In this document: piece after piece, positions 33,552-42,001 of the stretch
How positions within the stretch are numbered: the stretch's first letter is position 1
Layout of the letters: every line of letters starts with the position of its first letter
Source: a bacterium
GTDB taxonomy: Bacteria; SZUA-79; Acidulodesulfobacterales; Acidulodesulfobacteraceae
Reading direction: 5' to 3'
Assembly: GCA_021800805.1 (NCBI GenBank)
Contig: JAJYYR010000001.1
Span: 806,001-870,000 of the forward strand
Length of the DNA stretch: 64,000 nucleotides
Notes under the pieces: generated by a model
The model's input: the letters and a program-made list of their open reading frames with translations, nothing else
What the model was told of the DNA's origin: nothing
Databases searched by the model: none
Program-made: the position numbers and the translations under genes

Positions 33552-34409
33552 TTAGAGATCATTACACAATTTATTGAGTTTTGAGTTGTCACCCCAGAAA
33601 GCCATAGGTTCATAATTAAGATAGGGATAGTAGCCTAAGTTTAAATCCATATGTGCATTTTTTTCTTTTAAATAATTTTCTACTAAATTTCTTATTGATA
33701 TCGGTTTGCCACTGCAGCAATTTACAATACCACTGATTTTATTTTGAAATGCTATTTTGATGATATATTCGATTGCTTTTTCAACTGGCAAGTAATCTCT
33801 TAATTGCTCCCCTCCAGACATATTAAATACTTTTTGATTTTTTTTAATTGCTTCATCTAAATTAGGCAAGATGGAATTAGAAAATTGATTTTGTCCATAC
33901 AGATAAAAAAGTCTAATCCATTTTAGGTTAAATTTTTTTGTTTTTTGAAGTTCCTCAATAAACCTTCTTAAGCTATCTTTAGCGATTGCATATGAGACTA
34001 TAGGATTTACGTCAATATTTTCTGACAAACACCCATTTTTCATTCCGTATTCCAAGCATGTTCCTGTTACTGTTAAATCTTGTAATCCGCCTGATATGAT
34101 ATCTTTTAGAAATAAATAATTCTTACAAAGATTATTTTCTATATGGTATAAATTATTGTAATTAGGAAGTCCGTCCCAAGCCAAATGTATTAAAATGTCA
34201 GGATTATAAAGTCGGCTATAAATATTAGAATTTGTTTGAGATATATCAAATTCAACTATTTTAATATTATTGTGATTAAACCAGTAAAATTTTTTGGCTT
34301 TTTCAATATTTCTTGTTGTTGCTATAATATATACATCTTTATAATGCAAAAGCCTGTCTATAATATTAGAGCCGATAAATCCGGTTGCTCCAGTGATAAG
34401 GGCTTTCAT
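33552..34409 (-). CDS. NAD(P)-dependent sugar epimerase/reductase
   Basis: The 285-residue short-chain dehydrogenase of the extended type has the nucleotide site GATGFIGSNI (7-16). An active-site tyrosine-lysine pair is plausible in SYAIAKDSLRR (YxxxK) near 138-146. It is related to enzymes that reduce or epimerise nucleotide-linked 4-keto-6-deoxysugars. It overlaps the RfbC-like gene upstream by 4 nt, so the two probably act in sequence on the same substrate. With rfbF/rfbG and a C-methyltransferase nearby, a CDP-linked branched deoxyhexose is the likely product. Confidence 0.75.
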   Translation of the reverse strand: MKALITGATGFIGSNIIDRLLHYKDVYIIATTRNIEKAKKFYWFNHNNIKIVEFDISQTNSNIYSRLYNPDILIHLAWDGLPNYNNLYHIENNLCKNYLFLKDIISGGLQDLTVTGTCLEYGMKNGCLSENIDVNPIVSYAIAKDSLRRFIEELQKTKKFNLKWIRLFYLYGQNQFSNSILPNLDEAIKKNQKVFNMSGGEQLRDYLPVEKAIEYIIKIAFQNKISGIVNCCSGKPISIRNLVENYLKEKNAHMDLNLGYYPYLNYEPMAFWGDNSKLNKLCNDL

Positions 34410-34978
34410 ATTTTAATACCTTTAAAATCAACCGATAAAAAATCATGATTTTCATCTCTTTCCGAAACATCTGTTACACTTAATAACCATGGTATATTTA
34501 GTGCAGGGTCTTTATAGTTTAGCCCAGATTCATATTGTTTACTATAAAAGTTAGTATGTAAATATAAAAGTTCGACGTTATCTTCTAATGTTTGAAATCC
34601 ATGAGCAAAACCTTCAGGTATAAGCATCATATTTCGCAAACTTTCCTGAAGCGTTTCTCCGTGCCATTGCAAAAAAGTAGGCGAGTCTGCCCTTATGTCA
34701 ACTGCTACATCATAAATAGAACCTTTTAAACAAATTATGATTTTTATTTCTTGAAACGGGGGATATTGAAAATGAAGACCTCTGAGAGTCCCTCTATTTT
34801 TTGTGAAAGAATGATTAATATTCATAATATGTTTATTAAGCCCTAATTCTTTAAATTCATCAATGCAGAATAATCTTTCAAAATAACCTCTGTCGTCTAT
34901 TTTTATTTTACGGCAAATAGAATAAAGTCCTTGTAATTTTGTTATTGAATAATTAAAATTAATCATATTATATAGCAT
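34406..34978 (-). CDS. RfbC-like 3,5-epimerase of nucleotide 4-keto-6-deoxysugars
   Basis: The 190-residue cupin has the RfbC pattern: DDRGYFERLFC near 28-38 and NINHSFTKNRGTLRGLHFQYPP near 52-73, including the catalytic His. KGSIYDVAVDIR and LIPEGFAHGFQTLEDNVELLYLHT follow. These enzymes epimerise the keto-sugar at C3 and/or C5. The next gene on the strand is a matching reductase. No rfbA or rfbB is in the window, while rfbF/rfbG are, so the substrate may be CDP-linked rather than dTDP-linked. An ATG at 34966 (residue 5) is an alternative start. Confidence 0.82.
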   Translation of the reverse strand: MLYNMINFNYSITKLQGLYSICRKIKIDDRGYFERLFCIDEFKELGLNKHIMNINHSFTKNRGTLRGLHFQYPPFQEIKIIICLKGSIYDVAVDIRADSPTFLQWHGETLQESLRNMMLIPEGFAHGFQTLEDNVELLYLHTNFYSKQYESGLNYKDPALNIPWLLSVTDVSERDENHDFLSVDFKGIKI

Positions 34979-35059
34979 TTTGTTTTATTAATTGAATAAT
35001 ATAGTTAAATTATATACAATATTAAAATAATTTTAAAGAGGTTATAATCTATTTTCAAT

Positions 35060-36274
35060 ATGAAATGCAGATTTTGTGGAAATAACCTATATTATGAATT
35101 TATTGATCTCATTAATTCTCCCCCTTCAAATTCCTATTTATCATTTGAGCAATTAAACGAGTCGGAAATTTTTTATCCGCTTAAACTTTTTGTTTGCGAC
35201 AAATGTTTTTTAGTTCAAATTGATGAATATAAAAAAAATATAGATATTTTCAATAATGATTATGCTTATTTTAGCTCATTTTCTACTATTTGGACAGAAC
35301 ACGCCAAAAATTATGTGGAAATGATAACCGATAGACTTCAATTAAACAAAAATTCTTTGGTAATTGAAATAGCTTGTAATGACGGTTATTTGCTCCAGTA
35401 TTTTAAACAAAAAAAAATTCCTTGCATAGGTATAGAGCCGACTCAAAATACTGCAGCTATTGCAATAGGTAAAGGTATAAATGTTATAGAAGATTTTTTT
35501 ACTGAAAAATTAGCGGCAGATATGCCTAAAGCTGATTTAATAATTGGGAATAATGTATTGGCGCATGTTCCAAATATTATTGATTTTGTTAAAGGATTAA
35601 AAAAAATGCTTAAGCCGAACGGAGTTATGACCATTGAGTTCCCACATTTATTAAATTTAATAAAGCAAGGTGAATTTGATACGATCTATCATGAGCATTT
35701 TTCCTATTTATCGCTTTTTTCTACAATACAAATATTTCAAGCGCATAATTTAAATCTTTTTGATGTTGAAGAGCTAACGACACACGGCGGAAGCCTAAGA
35801 ATATATGCAACCCATTTAGAATCAAGTAATAAAAAATCAGAAAATATTGATAAGGTGTTAAAAAAAGAACTAGACGCTAATTTAAATAGACTCGAAGGAT
35901 ATAAAAACTTTCAAGCTAAGGTTGATAAAATTAAATATGATCTTTTAACCTTTTTACTGAAAACGAAAAAACAAGGTAATAAAGTTGCGGCGTATGGCGC
36001 GGCGGCTAAAGGCAATACTTTATTAAATTATTGTGGAGTCAAAAAAGATTTAATTTCATTTATTGTTGATAAAAATCCTTACAAACAAAATAAATTTTTA
36101 CCAGGTAGTCATATACCGATAGTTTCCGAAGACGTTTTAATAAAAGAAAAACCTGAGTTTATTATCATAATACCGTGGAATATTAAAGATGAGATTTTGA
36201 ACCAATTAGCATATGCGAGAAAATGGAATTCGAAATTTATCACGGTTATTCCAAAATTTGCTATTCAAATTTAA
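35060..36274 (+). CDS. Deoxysugar C-methyltransferase (TylCIII/NovU-like)
   Basis: The 404-residue protein has the three parts of this family. First is an N-terminal zinc-binding region (CRFCGNNL ... CDKCFLVQ). The central SAM-binding Rossmann domain has VIEIACNDGYLLQYFKQ, and IYHEHFSYLS carries the catalytic-type histidines. A C-terminal domain begins AAYGAAAKGNTLLNYCG. Such enzymes methylate C3 of a 4-keto-6-deoxy nucleotide sugar to give branched sugars. TATAAT (35043-35048) lies 11 nt before the ATG and the nearest GAGG is too far for a ribosome site. It is divergent from the rfbC-like gene. Confidence 0.85.
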   Translation: MKCRFCGNNLYYEFIDLINSPPSNSYLSFEQLNESEIFYPLKLFVCDKCFLVQIDEYKKNIDIFNNDYAYFSSFSTIWTEHAKNYVEMITDRLQLNKNSLVIEIACNDGYLLQYFKQKKIPCIGIEPTQNTAAIAIGKGINVIEDFFTEKLAADMPKADLIIGNNVLAHVPNIIDFVKGLKKMLKPNGVMTIEFPHLLNLIKQGEFDTIYHEHFSYLSLFSTIQIFQAHNLNLFDVEELTTHGGSLRIYATHLESSNKKSENIDKVLKKELDANLNRLEGYKNFQAKVDKIKYDLLTFLLKTKKQGNKVAAYGAAAKGNTLLNYCGVKKDLISFIVDKNPYKQNKFLPGSHIPIVSEDVLIKEKPEFIIIIPWNIKDEILNQLAYARKWNSKFITVIPKFAIQI

Positions 36275-36307
36275 GAAATAATGATGGAAAAGGAGGGTCC
36301 ATTGATT

Positions 36308-37597
36308 ATGACTGATGAATTAATTAGTTTATATAAAAACAATAAAGGGAAAGTATCAGATAAATGGTTTTTATATTTGAAGGAATATAATAGATTATTC
36401 ACTCCTTTAATGAATGAACCCGTAAACATGCTTGAAATCGGTATTCAAAATGGTGGTTCCTTAGAAGTTTGGAGTAAGTTTTTTAAAAACGCTATTCATT
36501 TGGTAGGATGCGATATTGATTGCAGATGTAAGAATCTAAAATATGAAGATCCGCGCGTAAAAATAATAATAGGTGACGCCAATACTGATATTTGTAAAGA
36601 TTCAATATTAAATGTTGTTTCTTCTTTCGATGTAGTTATAGACGATAGTAGTCATTTTCCAGGAGACATTATTAAATCCTTTGTTAGATATTTTGAAAGT
36701 TTAAATTATGGAGGATTATATATAGTTGAAGATTTACATAGTAGCTATTGGCGGGATTATAACGGAGGTTTATATCATCCGTATTCTTCAATAGCTTTTT
36801 TTAAAACTTTAGTAGATATTTTAAATTTTGAATTTTGGGGCATTAAAATTAGCCGACGAGATTTTATTTTGCGATTTGAAGAATTTTTCAATATTAAATT
36901 TAATGAAAAATGTTTATCTGAAATTCATTCTATAGAATTTATAAATTCACTGTGTATAATAAAGAAAGGTGAGCCTCATGATAATACTCTTGGACAAGAA
37001 GTTGTAACCGGCTCAATAGATATTGTTGATAAAAATGCTATCTTAAGAAATGGAAAATTTATGGAAGTACCTAATCAAGAGAGAAATATATGGACAAATC
37101 CTATTTTTCCCATGGAAGATAAATTATTAAGACTTATTAATGGATATAATAGTAAAGTTAATAAAAATTCATTGTCTTGCCAACTTTTTTATGATAAGGA
37201 AAACGGTTTTAATGAAGTTAATTCTATAAGATTATTAATAGATATTAATAATAACGTTCAAGAGTTTGTTTTTGACCTTTCAAAAATAGGATATATAAAA
37301 ACTTTAAGGTTTGATCCTTTAAATGATGCCGTTGTATTATGTATAAATAAAATAACTCTTATTAAAACTAACGGCGATATAATAGATCTTACAAGAAAAA
37401 TCAAATCAAATGCGTGTATAATCACGTATCCTTATTATTTTTTTAATACAAAAGATCCTCAGATTTATTTTGAATGGATTAAAGATCGTAATGATTTTTC
37501 TGATATCCAAAATATTATTTTAAACATACAATATATTTATAAAGGCGAGGATGCTTTAAATGCTTGTATTAATAAAATGATAGAGAAATTAAAATAG
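36308..37597 (+). CDS. SAM-dependent methyltransferase with unknown C-terminal half
   Basis: The protein has about 430 residues. The first 200 resemble the cephalosporin-hydroxylase/macrocin-O-methyltransferase type of class I methyltransferase: MLEIGIQNGGSLEVWSKFF, GCDID, and DVVIDDSSHFPGDIIKSF followed by YIVEDLHSSYW. These often methylate sugars. The C-terminal half (from about 230) is beta-rich and unrecognised, perhaps carbohydrate-binding. An AGGAGG at 36291-36296 favours initiation at the TTG at 36302 or the ATG at 36308 rather than at the upstream ATG 36281, which lies before that site. The gene shares the AT-rich composition of its neighbours. Confidence 0.7.
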   Translation: MTDELISLYKNNKGKVSDKWFLYLKEYNRLFTPLMNEPVNMLEIGIQNGGSLEVWSKFFKNAIHLVGCDIDCRCKNLKYEDPRVKIIIGDANTDICKDSILNVVSSFDVVIDDSSHFPGDIIKSFVRYFESLNYGGLYIVEDLHSSYWRDYNGGLYHPYSSIAFFKTLVDILNFEFWGIKISRRDFILRFEEFFNIKFNEKCLSEIHSIEFINSLCIIKKGEPHDNTLGQEVVTGSIDIVDKNAILRNGKFMEVPNQERNIWTNPIFPMEDKLLRLINGYNSKVNKNSLSCQLFYDKENGFNEVNSIRLLIDINNNVQEFVFDLSKIGYIKTLRFDPLNDAVVLCINKITLIKTNGDIIDLTRKIKSNACIITYPYYFFNTKDPQIYFEWIKDRNDFSDIQNIILNIQYIYKGEDALNACINKMIEKLK

Positions 37598-37640
37598 AAA
37601 ATAATAATATTAAAAAATTGTATTGACAAATGGGAGCAAT

Positions 37641-38765
37641 TTAAAATACCCAGACAAGTCCCCTTTTTTTAGCTTCACATATATAGTCTTTAATTTCTTG
37701 TTCCGTTAAGATATGGTCTTTTTCATAAAAACTTTTATACCAATCTATAGTTTTTTCGAGCGCCGTCTTTAGTCCCCAGACGTTTTTCCATTTCAATTTT
37801 TCCTTTGCTTCCGAACAGTCAAGGCTTAGCAGGCAGGCTTCGTGTGGGTTGTCGGAATGTTTCGGTGCAGTGTCGTATTTTATTGAATTCCACAGAGATT
37901 GAGAATGGTCAAGTAATTGTTTTACCGTAATACAATCCTCGCTTTCCGGCCCAAAGTTCCAAGCGCAGGCAAATTCAGCGCCGCCTTCAAGCAGCTTTTG
38001 TCCCAAGAGCAGATAGCCGCTTAACGGCTCCAAAACGTGCTGCCATGGTCTTACAGCTTGAGGGTTCCTAATTACTGTTGTTTCGTTGCTGGAAGCGGAG
38101 CGTACGATGTCTGGTAATAGCCTGTCCTCGCCCCAATCTCCGCCGCCTATCACGTTTCCCGCCCTACAGCTTGCTACCAGTGTATTATGGGTTTTTCCAT
38201 AGTCCGAAACGTTAAAGAAGGAATTGCAGTATGCTCCGGTAACTAACTCGGCGCAGGCTTTGCTTGCGCTATAAGGGTCGTATCCGCCTAATCGGTCATT
38301 TTCTTTATATCCATAATTTTGGAGTTCCTTGTTTTCGTAACATTTATCACTGGTTATATTTATTATAGCTTTAACGGATTTCACGGACCTGCATGCCTCG
38401 AAAATGTTGGCCGTTCCCATAACGTTTGTTTCGAATGTTTCAAGGGGAATTTTATATGATCTCCTGACAAGTGGCTGTGCCGCAAGGTGGAATATTATAT
38501 CGGGGCGGTATTTATTTATAACGTCGTTTAGGAGATTTTCGTTTCTAATGTCGCCTATAATTGAATTGATTTTTATATCAAGCAGGGAAAAGTGGTTCGG
38601 GTTTGTATCCGGTTCGAGCGAAAAACCGGTTATATCCGCTCCCATTAAAGAAAGCCACAGCGAAAGCCATGAGCCTTTAAAGCCCGTATGTCCCGTTATA
38701 AGAACTTTTTTGCCGAAGTAAACGCCGTTAAAAAGTTTTTTTATTTTATTTACTCTCCGTCCCAT
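37641..38765 (-). CDS. rfbG: CDP-glucose 4,6-dehydratase
   Basis: The 374-residue extended SDR enzyme turns CDP-glucose into CDP-4-keto-6-deoxyglucose. It has KVLITGHTGFKGSWLSLWL with the NAD site near 20-30, HLAAQPLVRRSY and TSDKCYEN. The catalytic YSASKACAELV (YxxxK) and AGNVIGGGDWGEDRLLPD, distinctive for RfbG, follow. An in-frame ATG at 38795 exists, but the ATG at 38765 follows a GGAAAG and overlaps rfbF by only 16 nt, so I prefer it. It is co-transcribed with rfbF. No rfbH lies nearby, so 3-deoxygenation to a dideoxyhexose is not supported here. Confidence 0.9.
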   Translation of the reverse strand: MGRRVNKIKKLFNGVYFGKKVLITGHTGFKGSWLSLWLSLMGADITGFSLEPDTNPNHFSLLDIKINSIIGDIRNENLLNDVINKYRPDIIFHLAAQPLVRRSYKIPLETFETNVMGTANIFEACRSVKSVKAIINITSDKCYENKELQNYGYKENDRLGGYDPYSASKACAELVTGAYCNSFFNVSDYGKTHNTLVASCRAGNVIGGGDWGEDRLLPDIVRSASSNETTVIRNPQAVRPWQHVLEPLSGYLLLGQKLLEGGAEFACAWNFGPESEDCITVKQLLDHSQSLWNSIKYDTAPKHSDNPHEACLLSLDCSEAKEKLKWKNVWGLKTALEKTIDWYKSFYEKDHILTEQEIKDYICEAKKRGLVWVF

Positions 38766-39532
38766 ACTTTCCATGCGGCGTTGCCGGTTTCCCACATCTG
38801 GTTTAACTGACCTTTATCCCTCTGGGTATCCATGCATTTCCACATGCCTTTATGCTTATAGGCGACAAGTTCTCCGCCCTTGGCAAGTTTTTCGAGCGGT
38901 TCTTTTTCAAATATTGTGCCGTCGTTTTTAATGTAATTTAAGACATTCGGCTCTGCTACGAAAAACCCGCCGTTAACCCATGCATTGTCGCCTTTGGGTT
39001 TTTCTAAGAATTTCAGGATATTGCCGGTATCATTATCTATGTCAAGCGAACCGTAACGCCCCTCCGGCTGGACGGCGGTCATAGTTATCGATTTCTTATG
39101 TTTTTTATGAAATTTTATTAGTTTTTCTATGTTCACGTCCGCTACGCCGTCTCCGTAGGTGAGTAAGAACGGCTTGCCGTCTAAATAGTTGGCAATCCGC
39201 TTAATCCTTCCGCCGGTCTGGGTGTTTAATCCCGTATCCACTAAGGTAATTTTCCACGGTTCAGCTTTGCAGTTATGAACTTCCATAGAGTTATCGGATA
39301 AATCGATGGTAACGTCCGACTGATACAAAAAGTAGTTTGCAAAATACTCCCTTATCATATTGCCCTTATATCCGAGGCATATAACAAATTCGTTAAAGCC
39401 GTAGGCGGAATATATCTTCATTATATGCCAAAGGATAGGCTTTCCGCCTATTTCGACCATGGGCTTGGGGCGCAGTTCGGTTTCTTCGGAGAGTCTCGTT
39501 CCGAGACCTCCGGATAGGATTACTACTTTCAT
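38750..39532 (-). CDS. rfbF: Glucose-1-phosphate cytidylyltransferase
   Basis: The 260-residue enzyme forms CDP-glucose from CTP and glucose 1-phosphate. The N-terminal nucleotide loop ILSGGLGTRLSEETELRPKPMVEIGGKPILWHIMKIYS is textbook. LTYGDGVADVNIEKL carries the metal-binding Asp, and WVNGGFFVAEPNVLNYI and GMWKCMDTQRDKGQLNQMW are specific to RfbF. It provides the substrate for rfbG, which overlaps its 3' end. A TATAAA (39544-39539) stands 6 nt before the ATG with no ribosome site, again hinting at a leaderless start. Confidence 0.93.
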   Translation of the reverse strand: MKVVILSGGLGTRLSEETELRPKPMVEIGGKPILWHIMKIYSAYGFNEFVICLGYKGNMIREYFANYFLYQSDVTIDLSDNSMEVHNCKAEPWKITLVDTGLNTQTGGRIKRIANYLDGKPFLLTYGDGVADVNIEKLIKFHKKHKKSITMTAVQPEGRYGSLDIDNDTGNILKFLEKPKGDNAWVNGGFFVAEPNVLNYIKNDGTIFEKEPLEKLAKGGELVAYKHKGMWKCMDTQRDKGQLNQMWETGNAAWKVWDGE

Positions 39533-39602
39533 ATTTATTTTATAATCGGAATAAATAAAAGATTTCTTAAATGAGTTAGATTATAATATTTGAAGATTTG
39601 GC

Positions 39603-39805
39603 TTACGAAGCCGCCGCTAACAGAGTTATGGGCGTTAGCTGCTTCTTCTTTGTATATTCTTTGATACCTGCATAAATACCGATTATGGATGAAGCGTTCA
39701 TATAGAGCTTATTTATGCCTTCTACTAAATAACTTGTTTCGGAAGCATATTCATGGGATATTTCGTTTCTAATTTCCCTTAATTTTTTCCAATTTATAAT
39801 GCCAC
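39603..39805 (-). pseudogene. Truncated HepT-like protein fragment
   Basis: Minus-strand translation gives about 66 residues without an own start: WKKLREIRNEISHEYASETS, then INKLYMNASSIIGIYAGIKEY and a stop at 39603-39605. The RN-x-x-x-H element and the layout match the C-terminal part of HEPN/HepT (HI0074-type) proteins. The N-terminal half is missing, and the fragment overlaps the end of the adjacent nucleotidyltransferase remnant. It is a decayed toxin of an MntA/HepT pair. Confidence 0.65.
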
Positions 39806-40095
39806 GCCGGTTTTTTTTGCTATTTCGTATATAGGAATATCTTTATCCGAGCGTAAATTTTTAATAACCACGTCTATTTTTTGGTCGCCTAATTTGTTTT
39901 TTAATCTACTATGAAATTTATTTTTGAATCGAAAATATCGGGCGGTAGCTTATCGATTTCTATATACAAATCTATATCTCCGCCCCGTTTTTTATCGTCC
40001 GCCCGAGATCCGAACAGATAAATATTAGAATTTGCTCCAAAATATTTAACGGCTAAATTTTTGATTATTTTTGCTTCCTCTGCGGATAATCGCAT
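39794..40095 (-). pseudogene. MntA-type minimal nucleotidyltransferase, frameshifted
   Basis: Reading from the ATG at 40095 (GTG 40104 is possible) gives MRLSAEEAKIIKNLAVKYFG and YLFGSRADDKKRGGDIDLYIE, the GSR...DxD motif of minimal nucleotidyltransferases. The frame then stops at TAA (about 39901). Re-reading in the -1 frame from that point yields KNKLGDQKIDVVIKNLRSDKDIPIYEIAKKTGVAL and a stop at 39794-39796, which is exactly the expected C-terminus. A single lost base in a run of A/T explains it. These proteins are antitoxins that modify HepT. Sequencing error is the main alternative. Confidence 0.7.
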
Positions 40096-40096
40096 A

Positions 40097-40240
40097 TTAT
40101 TCACCGTTATTTTTTAAATTTAATGAGTATAAACAGGATGATATATGAAAACCGTCCCATTCTTCTCCGGATAAAGGGTCCCAGTTAAATATATCTGCCA
40201 GTTCTTTGTCGGTATAAGTGTTTTTATTATTTGTTTCCAT
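40097..40240 (-). CDS. Small 47-residue protein upstream of mntA remnant (uncertain)
   Basis: An ATG at 40240 opens a 47-codon frame (METNNKNTYTDKELADIFNW... ending NLKNNGE) that stops at 40097-40099, just before the nucleotidyltransferase start. Its last codons GGTGAATAA supply the GGTGA ribosome site of the next gene. The acidic and aromatic composition is not random-looking. No family is recognised, and no ribosome site of its own is visible. It may be a leader peptide or a remnant. Confidence 0.35.
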   Translation of the reverse strand: METNNKNTYTDKELADIFNWDPLSGEEWDGFHISSCLYSLNLKNNGE

Positions 40241-40318
40241 AAAAAATTTACGTTAATACTACTAGGGGGCTAATACAATCTAATACAATACTATATTATA
40301 TAATTTATATAGTATAAA

Positions 40319-41680
40319 TTAAACCTCGGTTAAAATAGCCTTCTCTATATCGTTAAGATCTATTTTGATAATCTCGGACACAGCGGTGAAAACGCCGTCT
40401 TCAAAACCGGATTTGCTGATAAAAACGGGGACTTTTTTTCTTGAATCGTTTATATAACCGCATTTCCGCAAAAAATTAATTATATCGTTTTTTGATGCCT
40501 TTCTATTGCGCCATTTGCACTCGATTAATAATACGGCATCCTTGCTTTCGCAGACCGCGTCTATTTCGTATACTTCTTTCGAACCAGGGATTTTTCCCCA
40601 GTGCTTTCCGACGGTTTCCGGATAAAAAGGTATAAGTTCGGCATTATAAAGATAAGGAAGAATGGATTTTATAATTTCTTCAAACATCCTGCCGATAAAC
40701 TCCGGTATATTTTTAACGGCAAAATCGAATGCGGCTTCGGGATTAAATTCAATCTTGTCCTGATTCGAGTAAATATATTTAAACCAGAAATTTAAAAAAT
40801 TATCCCTTATCCTATAGCGGGCGCCTCGTTTCGAACTGCTTAACTTATTTTCTACTTTTTCTATTATGCCGTAGTAATCGGAAAGTTCCGTTATATATTT
40901 CATAACCTTGGTTTTTTCCATGCCGGTTCTATCCGCTATCTCTTTTATATCCCTGTCGAAATAGCCCGTCTTTTCTAAAATGGAAAAGTACCCCGGGTGT
41001 TCGGAGCCGAATTCGCCGATTAGAAGATTTTTTCCTTCCTCTTTCAGCGGAGAAAACTCATCGAAAAAGAGAGATTTAATTTGTGTTTTGAATTCTTCTT
41101 TATTTTTTAAGTACCATAGATATTTAGGAATTCCTCCAAATACGGAATACCTGTCCACCGCATCCTCTAACCCGTATCCAAAAGAACGGAGCATTTTCGC
41201 AGTTTCAACAAAATTAAATTCTTTTAAATTTATCTGATAGGCGCTTCTTCCAAACAGGGGCATTTTATAGTCTAAAAATATATGCTTCATCATTCTGGTA
41301 TAAGAACCGCACAGTATTAAAAGGGTATTTGAATCTAAGTCGTCCCAGACTTTCTGAAGGGTAGAAAATACCGAAGCGTCAACCCTTAAAAAATTTTGAA
41401 ATTCGTCTATTATAACTATATCGTTACCTTTTAAAAGGTGCTTAAAAAACGCTTCCCAGTTTTCGAAGATGCCGCTGAATATCAGTCTTGAAAAGTCTTT
41501 AAGAAGGGTTTCTTTAGATCTGGTATCGACAAACAGGTATTTAGCGTCCGGAAAAACATGCTTTAATAGCGTCGTTTTGCCGATCCTTCTTCTGCCGTAA
41601 ACTACGACCATTTGTTTTTCTGCTTTTTGCGTAAGTTTGCCAAGAAAATCCTTTTCTTTCGTCCTGTCGAAAAATTCCAT
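40319..41680 (-). CDS. AAA+ ATPase with DUF234/nuclease-like C-terminus
   Basis: The 453-residue protein belongs to the ATPase_2/DUF234 group best known from archaea. It has Walker A GRRRIGKTT (29-37), Walker B IVIIDEFQ (88-95) and sensor-like LILCGSYTRMM. A winged-helix region (about 220-285) follows. The C-terminal domain has the PD-(D/E)xK-like order EID (D374) ... ECK (E387, K389). Its role is unknown; members are often found with mobile or defence genes. It is a single gene with inverted repeats in its upstream region and a copy of the 47-bp repeat family farther upstream. Two related AAA_14-type ATPases occur at 57.4 and 59.0 kb. Confidence 0.8.
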   Translation of the reverse strand: MEFFDRTKEKDFLGKLTQKAEKQMVVVYGRRRIGKTTLLKHVFPDAKYLFVDTRSKETLLKDFSRLIFSGIFENWEAFFKHLLKGNDIVIIDEFQNFLRVDASVFSTLQKVWDDLDSNTLLILCGSYTRMMKHIFLDYKMPLFGRSAYQINLKEFNFVETAKMLRSFGYGLEDAVDRYSVFGGIPKYLWYLKNKEEFKTQIKSLFFDEFSPLKEEGKNLLIGEFGSEHPGYFSILEKTGYFDRDIKEIADRTGMEKTKVMKYITELSDYYGIIEKVENKLSSSKRGARYRIRDNFLNFWFKYIYSNQDKIEFNPEAAFDFAVKNIPEFIGRMFEEIIKSILPYLYNAELIPFYPETVGKHWGKIPGSKEVYEIDAVCESKDAVLLIECKWRNRKASKNDIINFLRKCGYINDSRKKVPVFISKSGFEDGVFTAVSEIIKIDLNDIEKAILTEV

Positions 41681-41722
41681 AAAATTGTATTAGGAGCCTT
41701 AAAATTGTTTATTTGCTTGTTT

Positions 41723-41760
41723 ATATACTCAACAGTATATTATTTGTTAGTATACAAATA
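41723..41760 (-). promoter_or_regulatory. Two adjacent inverted repeats upstream of the ATPase gene
   Basis: ATATACT/AGTATAT with a CAAC loop (41723-41740) is followed at once by TATTTGT/ACAAATA with a 6-nt gap (41741-41760). They lie 43-80 bp before the minus-strand ATG at 41680, where an operator would be expected. TATACT-like -10 sequences fall within them, but I cannot settle one promoter. Confidence 0.35.
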
Positions 41761-41819
41761 ATTTTGGCGCAAGTCAAATCGAGGCGATGGATAACGTATC
41801 AGCGGCTAATTTGATAGAA

Positions 41820-41850
41820 TAAATTTAGACAACCCGCATAGGGATAATAG
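41820..41850. repeat. Partial copy of the TAAATTTAGACAAC repeat
   Basis: TAAATTTAGACAAC followed by CCGCATAGG and GATAATAG matches the right two-thirds of the 47-bp elements at 57184 and 58819. It carries a 2-nt deletion and a lost left end. It lies 140 bp upstream of the ATPase at 41680. Confidence 0.55.
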
Positions 41851-41889
41851 CCATAAAAAAGTTGTATTAATTTATGAGTTTATTATATA

Positions 41890-41941
41890 TTGATATTTTT
41901 TTATTATAATATTATAATGTATTCATAATGAATACATTATA
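41890..41941 (+). promoter_or_regulatory. Promoter with overlapping 29-bp palindromic operator of the toxin-antitoxin module
   Basis: TTGATA (41890-41895), a 17-bp spacer and a perfect TATAAT (41913-41918) form a strong promoter. The -10 is the left end of a perfect palindrome with 14-bp arms and a single central base (41913-41941, half-site TATAATGTATTCAT). This is the expected autoregulatory site for the RHH antitoxin encoded 60 bp downstream. Confidence 0.65.
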
Positions 41942-42001
41942 GTTGCTATTAATAATTGCAAGAGTCGATGAAAAATTATTACGGAAAGGAGGGATAATAA
42001 A

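Larger units (their letters stand above)
41681..42001. other. Intergenic control region between ATPase and RelB/RelE genes
   Basis: This 321-bp gap has no coding sequence I can support. From left to right it holds two short inverted repeats next to the ATPase start (41723-41740 and 41741-41760), a partial copy of the dispersed repeat (41820-41850), and the toxin-antitoxin promoter/operator (41890-41941). Confidence 0.6.

Noticed and set aside
33552..34978. dTDP-rhamnose pathway (rfbABCD) assignment for the epimerase and reductase
   Set aside because: No rfbA or rfbB is present, while CDP-specific rfbF and rfbG are; the CDP-sugar reading explains more.
39890..39910. A AAA AAC heptamer in the mntA remnant as a programmed -1 frameshift site
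   Set aside because: The zero-frame stop TAA lies before the slippery bases, so ribosomes would terminate first. A simple base loss is more likely.
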